Positions 26,943 to 35,900 of a stretch of DNA of 56,223 bases are shown here, one piece after another. The position numbers and the translations under genes are program-made. This DNA comes from Desulfobulbaceae bacterium. Its GTDB lineage: Bacteria; Desulfobacterota; Desulfobulbia; Desulfobulbales; Desulfocapsaceae. Positions within the stretch are counted from its first letter, which is position 1; every line of letters begins with the position of its first letter. Under the pieces are notes generated by a model. The model was not told the DNA's origin, made no database searches, and saw nothing but the letters and a program-made list of their open reading frames with translations. Location of the stretch: assembly GCA_011390165.1 (NCBI GenBank), contig JAABSV010000026.1:1-56223 (forward strand), read 5' to 3'.

Positions 26943-26958
26943 ATTACAAAGTTGTAAT
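26943..26958. repeat. Palindrome in the moxR / acetyltransferase control region
   Basis: ATTACAA-AG-TTGTAAT is a 7+7 bp perfect inverted repeat with a 2-base centre. It lies 88 bases before the moxR start on one side and 146 bases before the acetyltransferase start on the other. It has the look of a dimeric repressor site. No regulator gene is adjacent. Confidence 0.5.
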
Positions 26959-27104
26959 GTTACGCTGAGCGGGCGGCTGCCGACGGCGAGCCCGGTTGCG
27001 GCAGGCTGGCAGAGCATGGGGATCTGTGCTAGAGTAATCAGCCCACACGCCACCCACACTCTTCCACCGTCTCAAGCTGGACGGATAACCTGTTGGTTTT
27101 TCCT

Positions 27105-28115
27105 ATGCCCCAGCTCTATCTCGACGAATATGCCAGCCATCTGGCCGGACGCCGGGTTGCCATTGCCTGTCGCGAAGGGATTCTCCGCGACCATCTGCGG
27201 GAAATCATCGCCGATTGCAAGTTTCTTGGTCGAATGGGGATACAGACCAGTCTCCTCCATAACCTGCCGAAGCGTTTTTCCAACCAGAAGGTGGAGCGTG
27301 AACTGGAAAAAAAACTCACCACCACCAGCCATATCCGCATCCCCCCCGAGGCGGATTTCTACCGGGAGGCTCTGGATGCCGCCGATCCCGTCGATAAGCT
27401 CATCTTTCTTGAACGTCGGCCACTGATCAACTCGCAAGGCCTGAAGATCAATACCCTGACGACCAGGCGGGCCCGGGAGACCCTGGCCGAGTTTGGCGAA
27501 CTGATCGCCAATGTCAATTTTCGTGACGCGATGAAGCTGATCTGCGAGAAGATCGAGGCCGGGCAGCTGGAACGTGTCCACATTCTGCCGGCCGGCAGGG
27601 ACACCATCAAGCACGAGCTGTTCACCCTCGAGGGGAGCGGGACGATGATCGCCAACAACTTTGCCGAGGTGTTCCGGCCGGTGGCGGGCGACGAGGAGGT
27701 GGCCGTGGTTGCACGAATTCTGGCGATGTATCGGCGTGCCGGCTATCTCCGGCCGCGGGACAGGGAGTACGTCGGCCAGCATCGGCAGCGTTTTTTTGTC
27801 ACCGCCATCGACGGCATCGTCGTCGGCTGTGTCGAGCAGAAAATTATCGACCGGCAGACCGTTGAACTGGCGGCTCTGGCCATCTCCACCCGATTTCGCA
27901 ACCAGCGGATAGGGGTCTTTACGGTGAATTCCTTTATCAGCACCATGGCCGCCCAAGGCTACAGCCGGTTTATTTCCCTTACCCGCAACCCCCGTCTGGC
28001 GGAACTGTTCCTGCAACTCTGTTTCAGCCGTCAATCACCCGCCGAATACCGGCAGCGCCAGGAGGAGAGCCCGGGGGTATCGATGTATGTCAGAGATCTC
28101 CGGCAGAGCGGCTGA
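27105..28115 (+). CDS. N-acetylglutamate-synthase-like acetyltransferase with shortened kinase-like N-domain
   Basis: A 336-residue protein. Residues about 165-320 follow the C-terminal half of classical N-acetylglutamate synthase: HELFTLEGSGTMI, then IARILAMYRRAGYLRPRDREYV-like helices, F-V-DGIVVGC, VELAALAIS and FRNQRIG in the acetyl-CoA loop. The loop lacks the usual final small residue. Residues about 15-165 resemble fragments of an amino-acid-kinase domain (GRRVAIACREGIL, LGRMGIQTSLLH, INTLTT) but are about 100 residues shorter than in ArgA. I chose ATG 27105; a TTG at 27093 is possible. No arginine gene is nearby. It could be a NAGS variant or an acyltransferase for another amino acid. 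Confidence 0.62.
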   Translation: MPQLYLDEYASHLAGRRVAIACREGILRDHLREIIADCKFLGRMGIQTSLLHNLPKRFSNQKVERELEKKLTTTSHIRIPPEADFYREALDAADPVDKLIFLERRPLINSQGLKINTLTTRRARETLAEFGELIANVNFRDAMKLICEKIEAGQLERVHILPAGRDTIKHELFTLEGSGTMIANNFAEVFRPVAGDEEVAVVARILAMYRRAGYLRPRDREYVGQHRQRFFVTAIDGIVVGCVEQKIIDRQTVELAALAISTRFRNQRIGVFTVNSFISTMAAQGYSRFISLTRNPRLAELFLQLCFSRQSPAEYRQRQEESPGVSMYVRDLRQSG

Positions 28116-28142
28116 AGAATGGCAAACGCTCTCCGGCGCTGG

Positions 28143-29738
28143 TCAGTCTTCCCTCTCTATCTCTACATCGGGGTGGTGATGGCTGTTGGCTCTCAGGGTC
28201 TTGTCCTCGTATGTCGAGCTGATGGCCATGAACTCCTCCCGGTTGGAGACCAGTATATCGACTAGTTGCGGAGAAAAATGTTTGCCGCTCTGCGCCTGGA
28301 AATAGGCGAAGACCTGCTCCCAGGACCAGGCCTGATGGTACACCCGCCTGCTGGTCAGGGCATCGAAGACGTCGGCCACCGCGACGATGCAGCCGTGGAT
28401 GTGGATCTCCTTACCCTTCAGCCCGCGAGGGTACCCCTTGCCATCCCAGCGCTCATGGTGGATCAGGATGATCCGTGCCGCGTCCCGCATGATCGGGCTG
28501 GTGGAATGGCTGAGCATGTCGTAGCCGCGCTGGACATGGCTCTTGATAATTTCGTACTCTTCAGGCGTCAGTGGCCCCGGTTTGTTCAGAATGGCATCGG
28601 GGATGCCGATCTTGCCCAGGTCGTGGACCGTTGAGGCAAGCTTGAGGTTCTCCGCCTCCTCCTCCCCCAGGCCATATTTCAGGGCCAGCAGACGGGCGAA
28701 TTCGGCCACCCGCTGTACATGCCGGCCGGTTTCCGCCGAACGGCACTCCATCGCCTCGGCGATATGAAAGATCACCTCCTTCTGGGTCTCTTCGATACCC
28801 CGGTTGAGAAAGAGGTTGTCAAAGGCCAGAGAAACATTGGTGAAAAACAGTTCGAGGAGATCCTGGTCGCTTTCGTCGAGGTCTTTGGCCGCCTCGAAGT
28901 AGAAGAAATTTTCCGAGCCTGTCTTGCTCTGGAAATACCAGGCGCACTTTCCCCCCTCGCAGAAAAAGCCGTGCGGCAGGATCTTCGCCTGGTGGAGGGC
29001 CCGCTGGACGGTGTCTCCTTTGACCTCATCGATGGGGTGTTCGATATAGGCGGCAAATTCACCGGTAGCGGCAAGCACTATCGACCGGCCTTTGCTCCCC
29101 GAGGCAGCCAACCCCGAGGCGTGGCTGAAGATGGCGTCCTTTTTCAACTGGAGAATCGAGGTGAGCTGGCTGAGGACGCCGCTGGCCAGCTTCTGCAGTG
29201 ACTGCCGCTCAAAGATATCCGACGAGGCCTCGATGATCCGCCGCAGTCCCTTGCGGTTGGCATCAATGGTGGTGATAAGACTGTAGCTGCGCAAGGCCGA
29301 GATGATCGTCACCAGCATCTTTTCCAGGGTCAGCTCGGTCTTTTCCTTGTAGTCATCGATGTCGTAATCGACGATCACTTTGGCTGCCGGGGCCTTGCCG
29401 GGCTGGCCGGTGCGGAGGACGATGCGCACCACCTGGTTTTTCAAGTCGGTACGGATATACTCGACCAGTTTCAGGCCACTGTCGTCGGTTTCCATCACCA
29501 CGTCGAGGAGGACTACGGCAATCTCCGGGTGGTAGACGAGCACCTTTTTCGCCTCCTCGCCACTGTAGGCATGGAGAAAGGCAAAGCTTCGACCCTGATA
29601 GCGCTGGCCGTCAAGCATATAGGCGGTGACGCTGTGGACATCAGTCTCGTCGTCGACGATCAGGATTGTCCAGGGATCCTCGGCGTTCCACTTGTCGGCT
29701 TGAGGGCCTTCCTCCTTGAAGAGAATTTCTTCGTTCAT
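28143..29738 (-). CDS. Response regulator with DUF3369 and HD-GYP domains
   Basis: A 531-residue cytoplasmic regulator. The receiver domain (about 24-155) has the acidic pair DDE (29-31) and the phosphoacceptor D79 (VLLDVVM). A GAF-like DUF3369 region follows (about 165-315). The HD-GYP domain (about 320-500) is intact, with H340 of ETGRH, HD at 372-373 and HHERWDGKGYP at 427-437. Intact HD-GYP domains hydrolyse cyclic di-GMP. The gene overlaps the upstream histidine kinase by 4 bases, so that kinase is its likely partner. It probably lowers c-di-GMP in response to whatever the kinase senses. Confidence 0.93.
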   Translation of the reverse strand: MNEEILFKEEGPQADKWNAEDPWTILIVDDETDVHSVTAYMLDGQRYQGRSFAFLHAYSGEEAKKVLVYHPEIAVVLLDVVMETDDSGLKLVEYIRTDLKNQVVRIVLRTGQPGKAPAAKVIVDYDIDDYKEKTELTLEKMLVTIISALRSYSLITTIDANRKGLRRIIEASSDIFERQSLQKLASGVLSQLTSILQLKKDAIFSHASGLAASGSKGRSIVLAATGEFAAYIEHPIDEVKGDTVQRALHQAKILPHGFFCEGGKCAWYFQSKTGSENFFYFEAAKDLDESDQDLLELFFTNVSLAFDNLFLNRGIEETQKEVIFHIAEAMECRSAETGRHVQRVAEFARLLALKYGLGEEEAENLKLASTVHDLGKIGIPDAILNKPGPLTPEEYEIIKSHVQRGYDMLSHSTSPIMRDAARIILIHHERWDGKGYPRGLKGKEIHIHGCIVAVADVFDALTSRRVYHQAWSWEQVFAYFQAQSGKHFSPQLVDILVSNREEFMAISSTYEDKTLRANSHHHPDVEIERED

Positions 29739-31732
29739 GCCTGCTCACTTTTTTGCCTGCGCGGCGGCTCGCTCTCAACCGGCATCTGCAGGTGGAAGGT
29801 GGTACCCAGCCCCGGTTCACTGCAGCAGGTGATCGATCCGCCCAAGGTGCTGGAGACGATATTGAAGACGATGTGCAGACCGAGGCCGGTGGACCCCCTG
29901 GCCCGGGCGGTGGTATAGAAAGGTTCGAAGATTTTGTTGAGCACCTCCGGCTCGATGCCCCGGCCATCGTCGGAGTAGACCAGGGTGAGAATGCCGTCCT
30001 TCAACCCCACCTCGATGCGCAGCCGCCCCGCCTCTCCCTCGTCGTAGGCATGGATCAGGGAGTTGAAGATGAGGTTGGTAATGATCTGGGAGAAGGCACC
30101 GGGGTAACTTTTGATCACCAGGTCATCGCGGCAGCTCACCTCGACCTGGTGGCAGGTCTTTTTCAGTCGGGGGCGGAGACTGAGGAGGATTTCGCCGATG
30201 TAGTCGCGGACATTGAAACTGCGGCGGTTCTCGGAAACCTGATCTGCCGCCACCATCTTGAAGCTGCGGATCAACTCCGAGGCACGATGGAGGTTCAGGA
30301 GAGTCATCGACAGCCCCTCATCTGCTGAGGCCAGGTATTCGTTGAGGTCCGAGCGTTTCATCTCCCCCCGGGTAAAGAGGTCGTGCAGGGTACGATTCCT
30401 CTCCGCCATGGTGGAGGTGGCAGAGAGGGCAACCCCCACCGGGGTGTTGATTTCGTGGGCCACTCCGGCCACCAGTTCGGCCAGGGCGGCAAGTTTTTCT
30501 GAGAGCACCAGCTGTCCCTGGGCCTGGTGGAGGTTTTCCAGGGCGGTCTTCAGATCGGCATTGGCCTTGGCCAGTTGGGCGGTGCGGGTGGTCACCCGCT
30601 CCTCCAGTTCGGTGTTGAGAATGCAGACCTCTTCCTCGGCCTTCTGCCGTTCCCACTCCTGGTTCTCGAGATTTTCCGCCATCAGGTCGAAGGCCGCCGC
30701 CAGCCGCCCCAGTTCACCGGAGTCGCCGGCCTGTCCGCTGCGGACCTTCAAGTCGCCGGCCCCCAGTGTTTCCGCCGCCTCGATCAGAGCCTGCAGACGG
30801 CGGATAATAGTGCGTTCGGCAACTGCCCGGGCGGCGATCATGGTCAGGCCGGCGGCAAGGAGGAGAAAGGCGGAATTGCGTACCACCACCCGTCGCGCTT
30901 CGGCCAGGGCATCTTCCACCGGCATTCCCAGCCGCAGCATCAGGTAGGGGAAGGGGGCACCCGCCAGTACCAGCCTTTTGTAACCGTACAGGCGAAAAAC
31001 ACCGTCTTGTCCCCGGGCTTGAAAGGTGCCCTCCTCTGCGCCCCCCGACATCCGCGCCACCATTTCCGGCAGATCGGCAACCAGGGTGTAGCCCCGGTTG
31101 TCCGGGAAGCGGGTGAGACGGGTACCGTTGGTATCGGTCAGGGTGAAGACGGAGCCTTCGGGAAGATGGGCGTTGGCGAAGATCCGGCTAAAGGAGTTGA
31201 GGTCAAAGGTGGCCACCAGAACCCCCCGTAGCTCGCCATTGGCGGCAAAAACCGGTTGGGCGAAATCAATGACCACCTGTTCCTTCCAGGAAAGGGAGTG
31301 GTATTGTCCGGTGACAAAGCCCTGCTCTTGCAGGGCCCGGTGAAAAAACGGTCTGTTGTCAAGTCGGGTGAAACTTCCTACCGGTGAGGCGGCGACAATC
31401 CTGCCGGCAGTATCGGCCAGGGCGATGGCCAGGTAGGCCGCATCACGGGATTGCATTTCGTCCAGAAGGTTCTGGCAGGTCTGATGGTCGAGTTGGCGGA
31501 CTTCATTTGCCTCGCTCAGGGTAAGCAAAAGGAGCCGGGCGTCGTCCACTACCCGCTGCTGGTGGTCGGCCATGCTCTGAACCTGGCGGAGGGTGGCGAC
31601 CTCGGCGCTGGCGATCAGTGTTTCGCGCAACTCATGGCCGGTATAGAGCATGATTCCAAGGGTTGGCAGGACAGCCACAACAACCAGCAGGATCAGGCTG
31701 GCACGGATTGAGCTGAAGATGGCAGGGGACAT
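29735..31732 (-). CDS. Sensor histidine kinase with periplasmic Cache domain
   Basis: A 665-residue membrane kinase: TM1 at about 11-31, a periplasmic dCache-like sensor (about 35-280, with the DNRPFFHRAL segment typical of Cache domains) and TM2 at about 284-303. A HAMP domain (about 305-358) and a coiled coil (about 360-412) follow, then a HisKA-like segment with phosphoacceptor H426 (VAHEINTP). The HATPase domain has an N box (NLIFNSLIHA), G1 (DDGRGI) and G2 (GSTGLGLHIV). A strong AGGAGGAGAAA site precedes ATG 31732. The ligand is unknown; such Cache domains bind small organic acids or amino acids. It is co-translated with the HD-GYP regulator. Confidence 0.93.
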   Translation of the reverse strand: MSPAIFSSIRASLILLVVVAVLPTLGIMLYTGHELRETLIASAEVATLRQVQSMADHQQRVVDDARLLLLTLSEANEVRQLDHQTCQNLLDEMQSRDAAYLAIALADTAGRIVAASPVGSFTRLDNRPFFHRALQEQGFVTGQYHSLSWKEQVVIDFAQPVFAANGELRGVLVATFDLNSFSRIFANAHLPEGSVFTLTDTNGTRLTRFPDNRGYTLVADLPEMVARMSGGAEEGTFQARGQDGVFRLYGYKRLVLAGAPFPYLMLRLGMPVEDALAEARRVVVRNSAFLLLAAGLTMIAARAVAERTIIRRLQALIEAAETLGAGDLKVRSGQAGDSGELGRLAAAFDLMAENLENQEWERQKAEEEVCILNTELEERVTTRTAQLAKANADLKTALENLHQAQGQLVLSEKLAALAELVAGVAHEINTPVGVALSATSTMAERNRTLHDLFTRGEMKRSDLNEYLASADEGLSMTLLNLHRASELIRSFKMVAADQVSENRRSFNVRDYIGEILLSLRPRLKKTCHQVEVSCRDDLVIKSYPGAFSQIITNLIFNSLIHAYDEGEAGRLRIEVGLKDGILTLVYSDDGRGIEPEVLNKIFEPFYTTARARGSTGLGLHIVFNIVSSTLGGSITCCSEPGLGTTFHLQMPVESEPPRRQKSEQA

Positions 31733-31977
31733 TTTCTCCTCCTCTCCTCCTTTCTTCCTGTGGGCCCGAAAAAGATCTCAGGAGGTGGACCGAATCCTTC
31801 CCATGATAGTATCGCCAGCCGACTCCAGGTGCAAGGAATTCCAGGGGCGGGCTGTAGCGGCCACATCTTCACCGGCAACCATCAGCCATCTGCTGAGATG
31901 GAAAAACCTTGTCAAAGTGGGCTGATAAAGATATCTAATGGTAATACTCTGCCCCTCTCCACCCGGGAGAACCTGCC

Positions 31978-32895
31978 ATGCTCTTCCATGTTGCCGGTAT
32001 TGAAGTCACCCCCCTGCTCCCCTTTGCCGCCGGTTTTACCGTCGCCTTGTTCTGCTCGATGGCCGGGGTCTCCGGTGCCAACCTGCTCCTCCCTTTTCAG
32101 ATGAGTGTGCTTGGCTTTGCCACCCCGGCGGTCAGTGCCACCAACCACCTGTTCAACATTGTCGCCATCCCCAGCGGGGTGTACCGTTTTGTCCGGGAGG
32201 GTCGGATGGTCTGGCCGCTGGCCGGGGTGGTAATCGCCGGTACCGTGCCGGGGGTGATCCTGGGGGTCTTCCTGCGGATCCGTTTTCTCCCCGATCCGGC
32301 CCGATTCAAAATCTTTGCCGGGCTGGTTCTCCTCTATATTGGCGGCATGCTGGTCCGTTCCCTGCTTTTCCCGAGGCAGCCGGAAGACCCCCTCCCTTCT
32401 CCCAACCATGACCCAGCCCTCCGCGGGCGCCAGGCCGATTCCTGGGTCGTGGTCGAGCGGGTTGGCTGGAGTTCCATTGACTACACCTTTGCCGGAAAAA
32501 TGGTCGCTGCCCCCACCCTGCCGATTGGTCTCCTCAGTGCAGTTGTCGGCATAGTCGGTGGTATCTACGGGATCGGTGGCGGCGCTCTAATCGCCCCGGT
32601 TTTTGTCACCCTCTTCCGCCTGCCGGTCCATACCATTGCCGGCGCCTGTCTGCTTGGCACCTTTGCCACCTCCCTGGTCGCCACCGCCTTCTACCAGGGG
32701 CTGGCCCTCTTCTCCCCGGAATTGGCGGTGGCGCCTGACTGGCCGCTGGGTATTCTGATGGGTATGGGAGGGATGATCGGGATGTACCTCGGGGCCCGGC
32801 TGCAGAAGTTTGTCCCAGCCAAAATCATCACCTGGCTGCTTGCCGCCATCCTGGTCTTTACCGGCCTGCGGTACACTGCCGGTCTGCTCTTCTAG
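31978..32895 (+). CDS. TauE/SafE (TSUP) family permease
   Basis: A 305-residue integral membrane protein with about eight helices in two halves. Each half opens with a glycine-rich motif: SMAGVSGANLLLPF near the N-terminus and GIGGGALIAPVFV in the second half, typical of the sulfite exporter TauE/SafE family. A charged cytoplasmic loop (about 135-160) separates the halves. TSUP proteins move sulfite, sulfoacetate, thiosulfate or organic acids. The window also encodes sulfite-producing taurine degradation, so sulfite export is tempting, but this gene lies 11 kb from xsc and substrate is unproven. The ATG at 31978 has GGGAGA upstream. Confidence 0.88.
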   Translation: MLFHVAGIEVTPLLPFAAGFTVALFCSMAGVSGANLLLPFQMSVLGFATPAVSATNHLFNIVAIPSGVYRFVREGRMVWPLAGVVIAGTVPGVILGVFLRIRFLPDPARFKIFAGLVLLYIGGMLVRSLLFPRQPEDPLPSPNHDPALRGRQADSWVVVERVGWSSIDYTFAGKMVAAPTLPIGLLSAVVGIVGGIYGIGGGALIAPVFVTLFRLPVHTIAGACLLGTFATSLVATAFYQGLALFSPELAVAPDWPLGILMGMGGMIGMYLGARLQKFVPAKIITWLLAAILVFTGLRYTAGLLF

Positions 32896-32925
32896 CCGCC
32901 GATGAGACATAAAAAGGAGATGCAA

Positions 32926-35900
32926 ATGCCAAAGAAAGAGGTGCTGTGGAAGTTGTGGCGAAACAGATGGCTGCGTATCGGCGGGGTGGTGCTGTTGCTG
33001 ATCGGGGCCTTGTTGCTCCTTTTGCCCTTTGCCAGCAAATATTTTCTTACCGACTGGCTGGAAAAAAACGGAGCCGACCGGGCCGCAATCGCCAGTCTCA
33101 GCTTTAACCCCTTTGTCGGCCGACTGACTGTTAAGGGGGTGGCGGTGGAAACGGACGGGCGAGCCTTGCTCGAAAACGCCAGCATGGTGCTGAAGATCAA
33201 TCTGGCCTCGCTCCTCAAGCGCGACCTGCATCTGGAAAAAGTGGCGTACCGGCATCTGGCCATCGATCTCGAACAGTACCCGGATGGTCGTTGGCGCTTT
33301 GGCTCCTACACCATGGCCGCCGACGGCGGGCAGGCAGTTGAAGAGGAGAAATCGGCAGATGAGACAGCCCCCTGGGGACTGGTTGCCGATCAGGTTACCT
33401 GTGCCGACTGCCGGATCACCCTGCAGACGCCAGCGACGACAATGACCCTGTCGGTCGATCAGTTCGAACTTGCCCGCTTTACCACCCGGGAAGGGCAGCC
33501 GGCGGCAAGCATTCGGCTGGAGGGACGGCTGAACGAAGCGCCGCTGGCGCTGCTCCTGGAAGATGTTGAGGTTGTGCCCGATCTGCGGCTTTCCGGCACC
33601 CTCTCCCTTTCCGCCTTTCAACTCGACAGCATTGCCGGCCTGGTGGCGAGGCAGCTGCCGCTTTTTTCCGGTCAGGTGGATCTGGATGGGAGAGCCGCCT
33701 TCAGCAACTCCACCGAGACAGGGTTGTTGTCCAGGTATGAAGGAGGGCTGCAGTTGACGGCCGCCGCTCTTGGCGGCAGCGGTTTTTCCATCAGCGGCGA
33801 GACGCTGCACTGGCAGGGAGTGTTGGACGGCCGGGCGCCGGCAGAGGGGCCACCGGTCCTGGTCAGTGAGGGGCTGTTGACGGGGCGTACGCTGAAGGTT
33901 GCCGCGGCCGGGCTGAGCCTGGCTGAATCGGCGATTGATATAGAGGGGAGGACCATGGTGACGCTGGCCGACAGCCTGCTGGTCTCCAGCGAGGCGTCTC
34001 TGGCTGCGGCCGCTTTTCAACTCGGCCTGCCCCCTTACCAGATGCGTCAGGAGGATATCCACTGGCGAGGGAAGATTGACTACGCTGCCGGAGAGGCTCC
34101 CCAAGGCCTCTTTCTGGCTGCCGATGGTCATCTGCAACTTGGCGCCTTCTCCCTGCAGGGGGGGGAGGGGGCCGAAGTTGGTCTGGTTGACAGCAGCGCG
34201 CTCAGTTGGCAGGGGAAGGTAAACTATAGTGAGGAGAAACCGATACAGCCGGTTCTTGAACTAAAAGGCGAGCTTGGCGGCAGCGGGATAGGAATCAGCC
34301 TGGGTCGGCCGGAGGTGCGGCTTGCTCTGGGGCAGCTCAGCCTGCAAAGCGGGGCGGCCATCACCCTTGGCGAGGAGGTGAGCCTGAATGGCCCGATCTC
34401 GCTTAGTCTGGAGCAGTTCCGCCTCGATGATGAAAAGAGAGGGGAGCTGCTCGTTGCCGGTCTTCAGATGAACGATCTGACCGGTAATGGCCAGAACTCC
34501 TTCGCCCTCAAAGGGCTGACAGTGACAGCTCTGCAAGGGAAGGTTCCCGGTCTTCCCCCCACCTCCGTGGAGATCCCGGAAATTGCCCTGCATGGTCTTG
34601 CCAGCGAAAATCTTCGCCGCTATGAGGTTGCCGGCATCGATATCAAGGAACCGCGGTTGTGGCGTGGAGAGCCGGGCGATGGATCCGGCGAGAATGATAT
34701 TGCCGCCAGGGCGACCAGTCTCCACTGGCAGGGTGAGTATGCCGTCGAGCAAGGGGATGCCGGGGCGCAGTCGATGTCCACCGATGGCCGGCTGGTCGTT
34801 CGCGGCCTGCAACTGGAAAGTGGGGCGACGGGCCTTAACCTGGCCGAATCAGTCCATGAGGGCCGGACAACCCTCACCCCTGGCGAGCGCCTGGCGGTTG
34901 CCGACACAGCTTCCCTGACGATGAACGGGCTGGAACTGGCTCTGCCGCCCTATGCCCTCCACCAGGAGCGGATTGACTGGCAGGGGACGATGGCCTATGC
35001 CGCCGGGGAGGGGGCGCCGGGGAGGTCTGGTACTCTTGCCGGCCGTCTCGAGGCGGCGGGCTTTCAACTCGACGGCGACCAAAAGGCGGAGATTCGGCAG
35101 GCTGGCGTCGGCTCTCTTCTCTGGCAAGGACAGGTGGACTATGGTGAAGAGGAGGGCGGCCAGGCTCTGCTTGACTTGGACGGCACTCTCGACGGCAACG
35201 CGCTGCAGCTTGGTCTTGCCGACCAGGCGTTGCAGCTGGAGAGTATTGCTTTGCAGACCAAAACCGGCATCGGCTTTGGCCGGGAACTGGCCCTCTCCGG
35301 ACAGAGTGGCCTGCGGCTGGGGAAGTTTCGTCTTGACCAGACGGAAGGGCCGTTGCTGGCCTTTGACAGCCTGGCCGGGGCCGAACTGGCCCACCACGGG
35401 GGGGAAAACGTCGCTGTGGAGGAGGTGACGGTTGCCGCCCTGGCGGTGACGGTGGCCGGTGATCTCCCCCTCCATTTGGAGGTTCCGGAGATTGTTCTGG
35501 CCGGACTGGCCAGCGACGATCTGGAATCCTTTCAACTTGACAGCGTTGCCCTGAACCGGCCGGTGCTGCGCTCTGCCCATAACGGTGCTGAGATTGCGCG
35601 TCTGGCCGGCATTTCCCTGCACGGTATCAGCGGCAATAGCGGGCCGGAGGTTGCTGCCGAAGAGCTCCGCTTCGACGAACTGACCCTCCTGGCCGACGCC
35701 GACGTTGCTGCCGCTGCCGATGCCGACGCCGCTGCCGACGTCCCGGCGACAGTTACCGCCAGCGCCATTACCCTTGACCGGATCGGCTGGCGACAAGATG
35801 ATGGCCTCCGAGCCGGTACCTTGCGCGGGCGGAATCTGGTTGCCAACCTCTCCCGCGACCGGGAGGGGGAGTTTACCTTTAATAAGTATCTCGAGGCGAT

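Noticed and set aside
31909..31939. TTGTCA with TATCTA or TCTAAT as a promoter for the TauE/SafE gene
   Set aside because: Either the -10 is poor or the spacer is 19 bases; not strong enough to list.
32587..34137. Open frame of 516 residues on the minus strand opposite the permease and DUF748 genes
   Set aside because: Crosses two real genes in antisense and has low-complexity composition typical of GC-rich shadow frames.
35694..35745. Possible short tandem repeat encoding alternating Ala and Asp
   Set aside because: It is in frame and explained as a flexible protein segment; units are not exact enough to be called a DNA satellite.
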